Shown here piece after piece: positions 56,610-64,000 of a stretch of DNA of 64,000 bases (the stretch's first letter is position 1; every line of letters starts with the position of its first letter). Source of the DNA: Kitasatospora phosalacinea (lineage in GTDB: Bacteria; Actinomycetota; Actinomycetes; Streptomycetales; Streptomycetaceae). The DNA lies in contig NZ_JNWZ01000007.1 in the NCBI RefSeq assembly GCF_000716545.1, positions 1-64,000 of the forward strand, written 5' to 3'. Under the pieces are notes generated by a model, which worked only from the letters and a program-made list of their open reading frames with translations, made no database searches and was not told the origin of the DNA. A program made the position numbers and the translations under genes.

Positions 56610-57939
56610 CCGAACCGCCGTGCCGAACCGCCGCCCGCTGCGGAGCCCGCTGCCGGGCCCGCTGGCCGCCCTGCTGCTGGCCTGCGCCGTCCTGCTCGGC
56701 ACCGGCGCCCCCGCCCGGGCGGCCGACGCCACCCCGGCCACCACGGCGACCGGCGAGAGCATCGCGGCCGCGCTCAAGACCGGCCCGGTGTACGTCGACC
56801 CGGCCTTCGCCGCCGCCGTCACCCCCCTCCAGCAGCAGCAGATCAGCGAGCAGATCGCCGCGACCGGGCTGCCGATCAAGGTGGTGCTGGTGCCGCTCCA
56901 GAAGGGCGACGCCTTCAACGGCGAAGCCAAGTCGATGGCCGCGGTGGTGCAGGAACGGCTCGGCCAGTCCCCGCTGATCCTGCTCACCAGCGACGACTAC
57001 GGCAGCTGGCTCAACGGCTACGAGTGGCCCACCGGCAACGCCCACCAGGCCCGTGACGCGGCCAACGCCGTCGCCCTGATCAAGGAGCTCAAGGACGCCG
57101 GACTGGCCGCCAAGGTCGGCCGGGCGATCGAGCTGATCAGCACCGGCAAGGGCACCGAGGTCTACAAGGCCGAGGCCGAGCGCGTCGACCGCGAGTACGC
57201 GTCCCGCCCGAAGCACCAGGAGCCCTCCGACGGCTCCCCGTCCTCGTCGTCCACCGGCCCGTTCGCCGTCGCCGCGGTGCTGGTGCTCGTCCTGGTCGTC
57301 GGCGCCGCCCTGGTGGTCCGCGGCCGCCGCCGGCCCCGGCACACCGCCTTCACCTTCCCGGACGCGGTGTTCGCCGCCGACCGGGCCGCCGACGAGGCCG
57401 GGCTGCGCCGCCAGGCCGCCGACGAGGTGCTCGCCCTCGGCACCGCCCTGGAGGGCGCCGACGGCGCCACCACCCCCGGCCTCGGCCGCGCCCTGGACGC
57501 CTACGACGCGGCCGGCCGGGTCCTCGACGGCGCCGCCGGCATCCCCGACCTGGCCGGCGTGCTCGCCCTCGCCGCCGAGGGACGCGCCGCGCTCACCACC
57601 GAACCCCGGCTGCCGCTCTGCTTCTTCGACCCCCGGCACGGCACCGCCGTCCGCCGCACCACCTGGCGCCCCCTCGGCCGCCGCGAACGCGTCGACGTCG
57701 CCGTCTGCGCGGACTGCGGCCAGGCGCTCAAGGCCCGCCGCTCCCCGCAGGTCCTCGCCGTCCGCGACCAGGGCCGCACCGTTCCGTACTTCGAGGTCCC
57801 CGCCGAACGCAGCCTGTGGGCCGCCACCGGCTACGGCTCCCTGCTCTCCGGCCCGGACGACACGCTCGCCGCCCGCGTCGGCGCCGGTGAGTTCAGCCGC
57901 GCCGCGACCCGCCACCGGACCGCCGACCACCGGGACTGA
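56599..57939 (+). CDS. Secreted/membrane protein, paralog of upstream gene
   Basis: A 446-residue protein with one copy of the same plan: signal peptide (to about 40, ending ARAAD), outer domain (VYVDPAFAAAVTPLQQQQI, IKVVLVPLQKGDAF, LILLTSDDYGSWL), a single helix (FAVAAVLVLVLVVGAALVV) and a cytosolic region with LCFFDPRHG (C341, H347) and VCADCGQAL (C370, C373). The shared pattern LCx3PxHG...CAx[C] with its neighbour shows common descent. GTG at 56599 lies inside the upstream gene's last codons, so translation is coupled and the two proteins may form a complex. Function unknown. Confidence 0.8.
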   Translation: MSSDRTAVPNRRPLRSPLPGPLAALLLACAVLLGTGAPARAADATPATTATGESIAAALKTGPVYVDPAFAAAVTPLQQQQISEQIAATGLPIKVVLVPLQKGDAFNGEAKSMAAVVQERLGQSPLILLTSDDYGSWLNGYEWPTGNAHQARDAANAVALIKELKDAGLAAKVGRAIELISTGKGTEVYKAEAERVDREYASRPKHQEPSDGSPSSSSTGPFAVAAVLVLVLVVGAALVVRGRRRPRHTAFTFPDAVFAADRAADEAGLRRQAADEVLALGTALEGADGATTPGLGRALDAYDAAGRVLDGAAGIPDLAGVLALAAEGRAALTTEPRLPLCFFDPRHGTAVRRTTWRPLGRRERVDVAVCADCGQALKARRSPQVLAVRDQGRTVPYFEVPAERSLWAATGYGSLLSGPDDTLAARVGAGEFSRAATRHRTADHRD

Positions 57940-58120
57940 CCCCGGCGCCCGGCCCGTCCCGCGCACCCAGCTCGGCGCGTCCTCGTACCCGAAGCCCGGG
58001 CAGCCGCCGCCCCCGCACCGCTCCGCAGTCGCACGGCACTTCGGCTCCCGCGCCCCGACTGCTCACGTCCGCGCCGGTAGGTTCGCGCACGAGAACGGAC
58101 ACCACCGACGGAGGCCACCG

Positions 58121-58849
58121 ATGGAACTGACCGACCGCGTCCTGGTCGTCACCGGCGCGGGCCGCGGCACCGGCCGCGCCCTCGCCCTGCGGGCCGGACG
58201 GCTGGGCGCCCGGGTGCTGCTGTCCGCCCGCTCCGCCGAGACGGCCCGTGCCGTCGCCGCCGAGATCGCCGCCGACAGCGGCGCACCCGCCGAGGGCCTG
58301 CCCTGCGACCTCGCCGACCCCGCCTCGGTACGGGACTTCGCCGCCGCGGTCGCCGCCCGCACCGACCGGGTCGACGTCCTGGTCAACAACGGCGCCCGCT
58401 ACCTGCACGGCACCGACCTGCTGGACGCCGACGACGAGGCGGTCGCCGACACCATCGCCGCCGGCGCCACCGGCACCGTCCTGGTCACCCGGCACCTGCT
58501 GCCCCTACTGCGCGCCTCCGCCGCCGCCGACGTGGTCAACCTGGTCTCCTCCGTCGCCGAACCCCGCAACCACCGCTCCGGCTCCCACCCCGCCTTCTAC
58601 GCCGCCAAGGCCGCCCAGGCGGGCTTCGCCGACGTCCTCTCCGCCCGGCTGCGCCCCGAGGGCATCCGGGTGATCTCCCTCTACCCGCCCGACTTCACCG
58701 ACGCCGACCCGCTCGACCCGTCCTGGGAGACCGCCCCGCGCACCGCCGCCGACCCGCTCACCGCCCAGTCGGTCACCGACTGCGTGCTGTTCGCGATCTC
58801 CCAGCCCCGGGACTGCTTCATCCGCTCCTTCCAGTTCGAGCAGCTGTAG
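58121..58849 (+). CDS. Short-chain dehydrogenase/reductase
   Basis: A 242-residue SDR. The cofactor motif is TGAGRGTGRAL, the NNGA motif stands in place of NNAG, and the catalytic serine and Tyr-Lys pair are in NLVSSVAEP and FYAAKAAQAGFADVL. The ATG at 58121 has GGAGG six bases upstream. The C-terminus SFQFEQL closes the fold. It stands alone; substrate unknown. Confidence 0.86.
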   Translation: MELTDRVLVVTGAGRGTGRALALRAGRLGARVLLSARSAETARAVAAEIAADSGAPAEGLPCDLADPASVRDFAAAVAARTDRVDVLVNNGARYLHGTDLLDADDEAVADTIAAGATGTVLVTRHLLPLLRASAAADVVNLVSSVAEPRNHRSGSHPAFYAAKAAQAGFADVLSARLRPEGIRVISLYPPDFTDADPLDPSWETAPRTAADPLTAQSVTDCVLFAISQPRDCFIRSFQFEQL

Positions 58850-58869
58850 CGCCCCGGGGGACGAGCGAC

Positions 58870-59035
58870 CCGCGACCGCCGACACCCGCGCGGCGGCGGC
58901 CGCCTGTACGCGGTCGACGCCGCCGGCCCGGTCCGGAAGTCCGCAACCGCCTCCCGGGAGGGCGAGTTCGTCGTCGCGCCGAGCCTGCGGGAGTTCCTCG
59001 AACAACTCACCGGACGGATCGCCGACGGGCTCTGA
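58870..59035 (+). pseudogene. C-terminal gene remnant
   Basis: Directly downstream of, and in frame with, the SDR stop is a protein-like tail with no start codon: LYAVDAAGPVRKSATAS and REGEFVVAPSLREFLEQL, ending IADGL and TGA at 59033. The EFVVAPSLREFLEQL ending resembles the C-termini of SMI1/KNR4-type (SUKH) proteins, by memory only. I take it as the leftover end of a deleted gene. Confidence 0.45.
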
Positions 59036-59112
59036 GCACGCGCCCCGCCCCGCCGGGGCGGCGCGTCACTCCGACGGAACGGCGGCCCGGCGGTCGTCCC
59101 GCCGCGCCCGCG

Positions 59113-59568
59113 GTGGTGAAGCCGAGGAGGGCGACGACGGACCGGATGATCGCCCTGGCCCAGTTCGGCCAGCAGGACATCGCCGCCCGGCTGGGGCTCA
59201 ACGTCACGGACCTCACCTGCCTCGGCTTCGTCATCGAGGCGGCCCTGGCCGGCGAGCCGCTCGCGGCCGGAGACCTCGCCGAGCGCGCCCAACTGACGAC
59301 GGGGGCGGTGACCGGGGTGCTCAACCGCCTGGAGAAGGCCGGCTACGCCGTCCGCGAGACCGATCCGAACGACCGGCGGCGGGTCCGCGTGGTGATGGCG
59401 GACGACGCGCAGGCCCGGGTCTTCCAGGTGTACGGCCCGTTCTACGAGCGCCTCGGCGCCCTGTTCGCCGACTACACGCCCGACGAGGTCGCGGTGATCG
59501 CCGACTGGTTCACCCGGGCCGGGGCGGCGATGGACCAGTCCCTGGAGGAGATCAGGAACGCCGGGTAG
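59113..59568 (+). CDS. MarR-family regulator
   Basis: About 151 residues. The winged helix reads LNVTDLTCLGFVIEAALAGEPL, LAERAQLTTGAVTGVLNRLEKAGYAVR with wing DPNDRRRVRVVM, followed by dimerisation helices. The start is doubtful: two GTGs (59113, 59116) lack a ribosome site, and an ATG at 59146 lies 15 bases past GAGGAGG. It is convergent with the multicopper oxidase, whose regulation it need not control. Confidence 0.8.
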   Translation: MVKPRRATTDRMIALAQFGQQDIAARLGLNVTDLTCLGFVIEAALAGEPLAAGDLAERAQLTTGAVTGVLNRLEKAGYAVRETDPNDRRRVRVVMADDAQARVFQVYGPFYERLGALFADYTPDEVAVIADWFTRAGAAMDQSLEEIRNAG

Positions 59569-59584
59569 GCGGCGCGGGCGCGCC

Positions 59585-59614
59585 CCGGGCGGCGGCTCCC
59601 CGCCGCCGGCCCGG
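59585..59614. terminator. Bidirectional terminator between marR and multicopper oxidase
   Basis: GGCGGCGG (59588-59595) and CCGCCGCC (59600-59607) form a stem with a four-base loop, extended weakly by flanking CCGG/GGCCCGG, between two convergent stops. Confidence 0.6.
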
Positions 59615-61201
59615 TCAGGGGGCCGTGTACCGCACGGTCTGCATCATGCCGAGGTCCTCGTGGTGCAGGTGGTGGCAGTGCGCGATGGCGCGGCCGGTGA
59701 AGTCCTCGTAGCGGACCAGGAAGGTCACCGACTCGCCGGGCGTGCCGCCGGCCAGGCCGACGGTGTCGTGCCAGACGGGCGGCTCCAGTCGGACGCCGTT
59801 CCGGTGGGTGACCATGAACTGGTTGGTGTGCAGGTGGAAGGGGTGGTTGAAGCCGGGGGAGGTCTCGCCGGTGCGCACCGTCCAGCGCTCGGTGCGGCCC
59901 AGCGGCAGCACGTGGTTGACGTGGTCGGGGTCGTACAGGCCGTACGCCGGGTCGCGGCGCAGGTCGCCGCCCGGATCGGCGGGCGGGGTCGGGTGGGTGC
60001 CGAGCACCCGGAAGGCGTCCGGGAAGGGCTGCGGGAAGACGCCCGGGTCGAGGTGGAAGAGCACCTCCCGGTCCGGGCCGGTGACCTCCCGCTCGTCGAG
60101 GAACGGCCGGCCCGGCGGCAGGGCGCGCGGCAGGCCCATCGGCGGGACGACCGGCTCGCCCGCGACCTCGACCGTCAGCAGCGGCTGCGGCACCCGCTCC
60201 GCGCGCAGCTCGTACCGCCCGGGCGCCCCGCCCCGGACCAGCACGTCCACCCGGTTGCCCATCACCAGCTCGACCGTCCGCGCGGGCACCGGGGCGGGCA
60301 GCGTCACCCCGTCCTGGGCGATCCGGTGCATCGTCAGCACGCCCTCGGGGCCGCCGAGTTGCAGCTTGAGCGCGGTGAACGCGGTCGCCCCCACCAGCCG
60401 CCACCGCTGCACCTCGCCCGGCCGCAGCGCCAGCACCGGGTTGACCGCGCCGTTGACGGTGAACACCGACGGCACCCCCGCCGTCCAGGCCCCCGAGGTG
60501 AACGGCGGCACCCGGCCGTCGCGCAGCTTCAACTCGTTGACGCACACCACCACGTCCGCGGCGGCCCGGACCTCCGGCACCTCGTCCACGTCCCCCTCCA
60601 CCACGATCACCCCGGCCATGCCCCCGGCCAACTGCTCGGCGGTGGAGCCGTGCAGGTGCGGGTGGTACCAGTACGTCCCGGCCGGGTGGTCGGCCGGGAC
60701 GTGCACCGCCGAGGTGTAGCGCGGCTCCGGATCGCCGGCCGCGGCGCGCGGCGCGAACTCCCGCAGCACGTTGTCGGCGTGCCCGGCCGGGGAGACGTGC
60801 ATCCCGTGGGTGTGCAGGTTGAAGCTGTTGGGGCGGTGCGGCATCCGGCCCGCCCGCATGCCGCCGGCGGGGTTCGGCGGCAGCCCGTTGACGTGCGTCA
60901 GCAGCAGGGTGTCCCCGGCCCGCACCCGCAGCGTCGGCCCCGGGAAGCCCCCGTTGTAGGCGCGGACGACGACCCGCCCGTACCCCGGCACCCCGACCTC
61001 GGCGTACCGGACGTCCAGCACCTGCTCCAGCACCGACGGCACCCGCCCCGGCGCCGGCCGCCGCCGGACGGTCGCGGGCTGCGGGAAGGCCGTCGGGCCC
61101 GCAGCCGCCGCGGCGGTTCCGGTGCCCGCCGCCGGGACGAGGCCGACGGCGGCGACCGTCCTGAGCACCGACCGGCGACTGATACCGCGAATGTCTTCCA
61201 T
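59615..61201 (-). CDS. Multicopper oxidase with Tat signal
   Basis: A 528-residue exported multicopper oxidase. The Tat signal is SRRSVLRTVAAVG (residues 9-21). All four copper-binding segments are present: HTHG in FNLHTHGMH, WYHPHLHG, HPFHLHTNQF and HCHHLHHEDLGMM, the last with the type 1 cysteine and axial methionine. It oxidises phenols, metals or bilirubin-like substrates with O2 outside the membrane. No ribosome site; TAGATT (61215-61210) lies eight bases before the ATG, so the mRNA is probably leaderless. Confidence 0.93.
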   Translation of the reverse strand: MEDIRGISRRSVLRTVAAVGLVPAAGTGTAAAAAGPTAFPQPATVRRRPAPGRVPSVLEQVLDVRYAEVGVPGYGRVVVRAYNGGFPGPTLRVRAGDTLLLTHVNGLPPNPAGGMRAGRMPHRPNSFNLHTHGMHVSPAGHADNVLREFAPRAAAGDPEPRYTSAVHVPADHPAGTYWYHPHLHGSTAEQLAGGMAGVIVVEGDVDEVPEVRAAADVVVCVNELKLRDGRVPPFTSGAWTAGVPSVFTVNGAVNPVLALRPGEVQRWRLVGATAFTALKLQLGGPEGVLTMHRIAQDGVTLPAPVPARTVELVMGNRVDVLVRGGAPGRYELRAERVPQPLLTVEVAGEPVVPPMGLPRALPPGRPFLDEREVTGPDREVLFHLDPGVFPQPFPDAFRVLGTHPTPPADPGGDLRRDPAYGLYDPDHVNHVLPLGRTERWTVRTGETSPGFNHPFHLHTNQFMVTHRNGVRLEPPVWHDTVGLAGGTPGESVTFLVRYEDFTGRAIAHCHHLHHEDLGMMQTVRYTAP

Positions 61202-61382
61202 AGGCGGGCAATCTACGACAAATCGTCCGGCTGCCCGGTCCGCCGCACCGGACTCGAAGCTCGTCGTGGCCGACCCCGCGGCACGCTCACCACCCCGCGC
61301 GGCGGCTTCCCGCCCCGCGCGGCGTTCACATGTTCTGATGAAACGTCAGGTTCGAGGGCGCGGAGAGCGAGGCTGGTCGGGC

Positions 61383-62024
61383 ATGCGGATCGCGGTCATC
61401 GGGGCGAACGGCGCGATCGGCCGGTGCGTGGTGACCGAGGCGCTGGCCCGGGGGCACCTGGTGACGGCGGTGGTCCGGAGGCCGGAGGAGTACCAGGGGC
61501 TGGCGATCAGCGTGGAGCGCGGTGACGTGCTGGACCCGGAGGACGTCGCGCGGGTCGCGGCCGGTCGGCGGGCCGTGGTGAGCGCGGTCGGCGGCGGGGA
61601 CGGCCCCGGCCGGGGGCGGCTGGTGGAGCCCGCCGCGCACGCGCTGGTCGCGGGGCTGCGCAGCCTCGCGGACGCGGCCCCGCGCCTGCTGGTGGTCGGC
61701 AGCGCCGGCAGCCTCACCACCGCGTCCGGCGCGCCGCTGTGGGACGACCCGTCCGTGACGCCCCGCCAGTTCGAGCTGATGCGCGCCCACGGCCGGGCCC
61801 TGGACTACCTGCGCACCGTCCGCGACCTCGACTGGACGGTGCTCAGCCCCCCGCAGAACCTGCTCCCGGGCGAGCGCACCGGCACCTACCGCTCCGGCAC
61901 CGACGACCTGCTGACCACCCCGGACGGCCTGTCCGCCCTCTCGCTGCCCGACCTCGCCGCCGCCCTGGTCGACGAACTCGAACACCCGGCCCACCGCGGC
62001 GAACGCTTCACCTGCGCCTACTGA
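61383..62024 (+). CDS. NAD(P)-binding Rossmann-fold oxidoreductase
   Basis: A 213-residue atypical SDR (NmrA/YwnB-like). The cofactor motif IAVIGANGAIGRCVV opens the protein, then VVRRPEEYQG (phosphate-binding Arg), VERGDVLDPEDVA and VVSAVGGGDG. Residues PQFELMRAHGRALDYLR and DLDWTVLSPPQNLLPGERTG are typical of NAD(P)H-binding proteins that lack a full catalytic triad. The ATG at 61383 has GAGG ten bases upstream; an ATG at 61338 would add a basic 15-residue extension. Possibly a redox or quinone-related enzyme. Confidence 0.8.
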   Translation: MRIAVIGANGAIGRCVVTEALARGHLVTAVVRRPEEYQGLAISVERGDVLDPEDVARVAAGRRAVVSAVGGGDGPGRGRLVEPAAHALVAGLRSLADAAPRLLVVGSAGSLTTASGAPLWDDPSVTPRQFELMRAHGRALDYLRTVRDLDWTVLSPPQNLLPGERTGTYRSGTDDLLTTPDGLSALSLPDLAAALVDELEHPAHRGERFTCAY

Positions 62025-62039
62025 CGCCCCCGGCCGGGC

Positions 62040-62822
62040 TCAGCCGAACTGGACGGAGCGCTTGGCCAGGCCCATCCAGAAGCCGTCGATGACGCTGCGC
62101 TGGTCGCCGAGGTCGGCCTCGGCGGCGCCGAGGGTGACGAAGAGCGGGGCGAAGTGCTCGGTGCGGGGGTGGGCGAGCCGGCCGGCGGGGGCCTTGTGCT
62201 CGAAGTCGAGGAGGGCGTCGAGGTCGCGGGCCTCCAGGGCGCGGCGCCCCCAGTCGTCGAACTCGGCCATCACGGAGGTGACCCGGCCGTCGGGGGAGAG
62301 GGCGCGCAGGTTGTGGGTGAAGAAGCCGGAGCCGACGATCAGGACGCCCTCGTCGCGCAGCGGGGCGAGCTTGCGGCCGATCTCCATCAGCTTGCGCGGG
62401 TCGAGGGTGGGCAGGGAGACCTGGAGGACGGGGACGTCCGCGTCGGGGTACATCTCCACCAGCGGGACGTACGCGCCGTGGTCCAGCCCGCGGTCGGGCA
62501 CGTCCTGCACGGGGGTGCCGGGGGCGTTCAGCAACTTGCGGACGGACGCGGCGAGTTCGGGCGCGCCGGGGGCGGTGTACCGGACGTGGTAGTAGTGCTC
62601 GGGGAAGCCCCAGAAGTCGTACACCAGCGGGACGGTGTCCACCGCGCCGATCGCCAGCGGGGCCTCCTCCCAGTGGGCGGAGACCATCAGGATCGCCTTG
62701 GGGCGGGGCAGGCCGGCGGACCAGGCGGCGAGCTGGCCGGGCCAGACGGGGTCGTCGGCGAGCGGGGGCGCGCCGTGCGAGAGGTAGAGGGCGGGCATGC
62801 GCTCGGTGGTGGGGGTGCTCAT
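62040..62822 (-). CDS. DODA-type extradiol ring-cleavage dioxygenase (LigB family)
   Basis: A 260-residue class III extradiol dioxygenase like E. coli YgiD and plant DOPA dioxygenases, which open catechol rings (4,5-cleavage of DOPA). Metal-site histidines are in LYLSHGAPPL, MVSAHWEE and DHGAYVPL; FFTHNLRALSPDG and RTEHFAPLFVTLGA are further family marks. GGAGG is about eight bases before the ATG at 62822. Two nearly identical palindromes separate it from a divergent MarR gene, so it is probably induced by a phenolic or quinone compound via that regulator. Confidence 0.88.
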   Translation of the reverse strand: MSTPTTERMPALYLSHGAPPLADDPVWPGQLAAWSAGLPRPKAILMVSAHWEEAPLAIGAVDTVPLVYDFWGFPEHYYHVRYTAPGAPELAASVRKLLNAPGTPVQDVPDRGLDHGAYVPLVEMYPDADVPVLQVSLPTLDPRKLMEIGRKLAPLRDEGVLIVGSGFFTHNLRALSPDGRVTSVMAEFDDWGRRALEARDLDALLDFEHKAPAGRLAHPRTEHFAPLFVTLGAAEADLGDQRSVIDGFWMGLAKRSVQFG

Positions 62823-62850
62823 GGGTCCGTCCTCCTGTAGCCGGCCTGTA

Positions 62851-62917
62851 GTTCAAATTTGAACCTTGTGGCTCCGAAGGTACACCTTGGTTCGAATTTG
62901 AACAACCGGAGTAGACT
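62851..62917. promoter_or_regulatory. Paired MarR operators between DODA and marR genes
   Basis: GTTCAAATTTGAAC (62851-62864), a perfect 14-base palindrome, and GTTCGAATTTGAAC (62890-62903), with one mismatch, lie 39 bases apart. TAGACT (62912-62917) is a -10 seven bases before the MarR ATG. AT-rich palindromes stand out strongly in this DNA. Confidence 0.8.
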
Positions 62918-62924
62918 GCGGGCC

Positions 62925-63389
62925 ATGGACGATCCCCGCTGGCTCGACGAGACCGAGATGGCCGCCTGGCGCGGGTTCGTCGAGGCCACCAACCTGGTCG
63001 CCCGCCGGCTGGAGCGCCAGCTCAAGGAGGACGCGGGGCTCTCCCACACCCAGTACGAGATCCTGGTCCAGCTCTCCGCCGTCCCCGGCGGCTCGCTGCG
63101 GATGACCGACCTGGCCGACCGCCTGGTCACCTCCAAGAGCGGCCTCACCTACCAGGTCACCCAGCTGGAGAAGGCCGGCCTGGTCGCCCGCCGCTCCTGC
63201 CCGAGCGACGTGCGCGGCGTCTTCGCCGAGATCACCGACCAGGGCTGGGCGGTGCTGCGGGCCGCCGCCCCCGGCCACGTCGCCGCCGTCCGCGAGGCGC
63301 TGATCGACGTCCTCACCCCGGCGCAGCTCGCCGCCCTCGCCGACAGCCTCGGCACCGTCAGCGACCGCCTGCGCGCCGCCGACTCCTGA
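62925..63389 (+). CDS. MarR-family regulator of the dioxygenase
   Basis: A 154-residue regulator: helical dimer region, GLSHTQYEILVQLSAVPGG, recognition helix TSKSGLTYQVTQLEKAGLV, and the wing SCPSDVRGVFAEIT. The cysteine in ARRSCPSD could sense quinones as in QsrR/YodB-like regulators, by analogy only. It starts leaderless at 62925. Its palindromic sites cover both its own promoter and that of the divergent dioxygenase. Confidence 0.87.
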   Translation: MDDPRWLDETEMAAWRGFVEATNLVARRLERQLKEDAGLSHTQYEILVQLSAVPGGSLRMTDLADRLVTSKSGLTYQVTQLEKAGLVARRSCPSDVRGVFAEITDQGWAVLRAAAPGHVAAVREALIDVLTPAQLAALADSLGTVSDRLRAADS

Positions 63390-63419
63390 GCCGCCCGCGA
63401 GCCGCCCGGTGCTCCGGGC

Positions 63420-64000
63420 TCAGCCGATCGCCGCCGCCCGGACGCACAGCACGTCCGGCAGGTGGGAGGTGAGCAGAGACCAGTGGTCGCCGCCGTCGGG
63501 CGAGCCGTACACCTCGCCGTTGCGGTTGCCGAAGTAGACGCCCGCCGGGTCGGCGTCGTCGGTGCACAGCGCGTCGCGCAGGACCACGCCGTAGTGCTGC
63601 TCGGCGGGCAGGCCGGTGTCCAGCGGCTGCCAGGTCTCGCCCGCGTCGGTGGTGCGGAAGACCCGGCAGCGGCGGTCGACGGGCAGCCGGGCGTAGTCGG
63701 CGTCCAGCGGGAACAGGTACGCGGTGCCGGAGGTATGCGGGTGCGCGGCGACGCCGAAGCCGAAGTCGGCGGGCAGGTCGCCGGCGATCGACTTCCACGT
63801 CCGCCCGGCGTCGTCGCTGCGGTAGACGCCGCCGTGGTTCTGCAGGTAGAGCCGGTCCGGGTCGCCCGCGTCCCGGGCGATCTTGTGCACGCACTGGCCG
63901 AACTCGGGGAACCGGTCGGGCAGGAAGTCGGCGCGCACGCCCAGGTTGGACGGCCGCCAGCTCAGGCCGCCGTCGGCGGTGCGGTAGGCGCCGCCGGAGG
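63420..64000 (-). CDS. BNR/Asp-box repeat protein, 5' end beyond window
   Basis: The last 193 codons of a minus-strand gene that starts outside the window. Four Asp-box motifs (S/T-x-D-x-G-x-x-W) recur at even spacing: TADGGLSW, SDDAGRTW, TTDAGETW and SPDGGDHW. They are typical of seven-bladed propellers of sialidase/VPS10-like glycosyl hydrolase-type proteins. The start and any signal peptide are not visible, so whether it is secreted is unknown, as is any enzymatic activity. Confidence 0.75.
   Translation of the reverse strand, partial: SGGAYRTADGGLSWRPSNLGVRADFLPDRFPEFGQCVHKIARDAGDPDRLYLQNHGGVYRSDDAGRTWKSIAGDLPADFGFGVAAHPHTSGTAYLFPLDADYARLPVDRRCRVFRTTDAGETWQPLDTGLPAEQHYGVVLRDALCTDDADPAGVYFGNRNGEVYGSPDGGDHWSLLTSHLPDVLCVRAAAIG

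Overview
The window is very GC-rich actinobacterial DNA, almost certainly from a streptomycete (Streptomyces or Kitasatospora). Nearly every third codon position is G or C, and GTG and TTG starts are common. I noticed no TTA codons in the genes I accepted. Many genes have a -10 hexamer only 6 to 8 bases before the start codon, as in leaderless actinobacterial mRNAs. The gene set (HxlR, TetR, MarR, MerR and IclR regulators, a sugar ABC transporter without its own ATPase, DyP-encapsulin, F420-type PPOX protein, WblC-like promoter) fits this family. No tRNA, rRNA, CRISPR array, insertion sequence or phage gene was seen. Bases 1-43 are not genomic: they are an Illumina Nextera adapter with an i7 index, so the window starts at a raw contig end.

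Layout. 44-1108: truncated lipoprotein and a decayed DUF6215-like gene. 1127-6905: alanine transaminase alaA, HxlR regulator, MMPL exporter, SDR and LysR regulator. 7051-9481: MarR regulator and a two-gene encapsulin nanocompartment with DyP peroxidase cargo. 9815-12411: TetR regulator with divergent alpha/beta hydrolase, then an SGNH hydrolase. 12455-17406: PPOX protein, GT87 glycosyltransferase, Tex, Nudix hydrolase. 17512-19488: a decaying HEAT-repeat gene and an intact lipoprotein. 19877-25509: DeoR regulator with divergent MFS exporter, a hydroxymethylbilane synthase (hemC) homolog, TmrB-like kinase-fold protein, azoreductase and TetR regulator. 25569-31923: acetyltransferase, internally shortened nitroreductase, two ABC-F proteins (the second with a WblC-like promoter and a leader ORF) and an EPSP synthase homolog. 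31964-36134: sugar ABC transporter with divergent IclR regulator. 36159-38055: small accessory genes. 38221-44730: a four-gene acyl-CoA catabolic operon and a convergent MerR regulator that share an operator-like sequence. 44809-48796: 2OG-Fe(II) oxygenase with a cryptic leader peptide, DinB protein, MDR oxidoreductase with divergent TetR, and a disordered small protein. 49165-54196: MDR oxidoreductase with MerR, HEAT protein, UvrA-like ABC protein. 54333-57939: two overlapping genes for secreted and membrane-anchored proteins sharing a C/H/C/C motif, the least explained locus here. 58121-64000: SDR, gene remnant, MarR, multicopper oxidase, NAD(P)-binding protein, DODA-type dioxygenase with divergent MarR, and a BNR-repeat protein cut by the window end.

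The dominant theme is regulator plus divergent target: at least eight such pairs have a readable palindrome between them. Several genes look collapsed or decayed, and those near base 1 may partly be assembly error.
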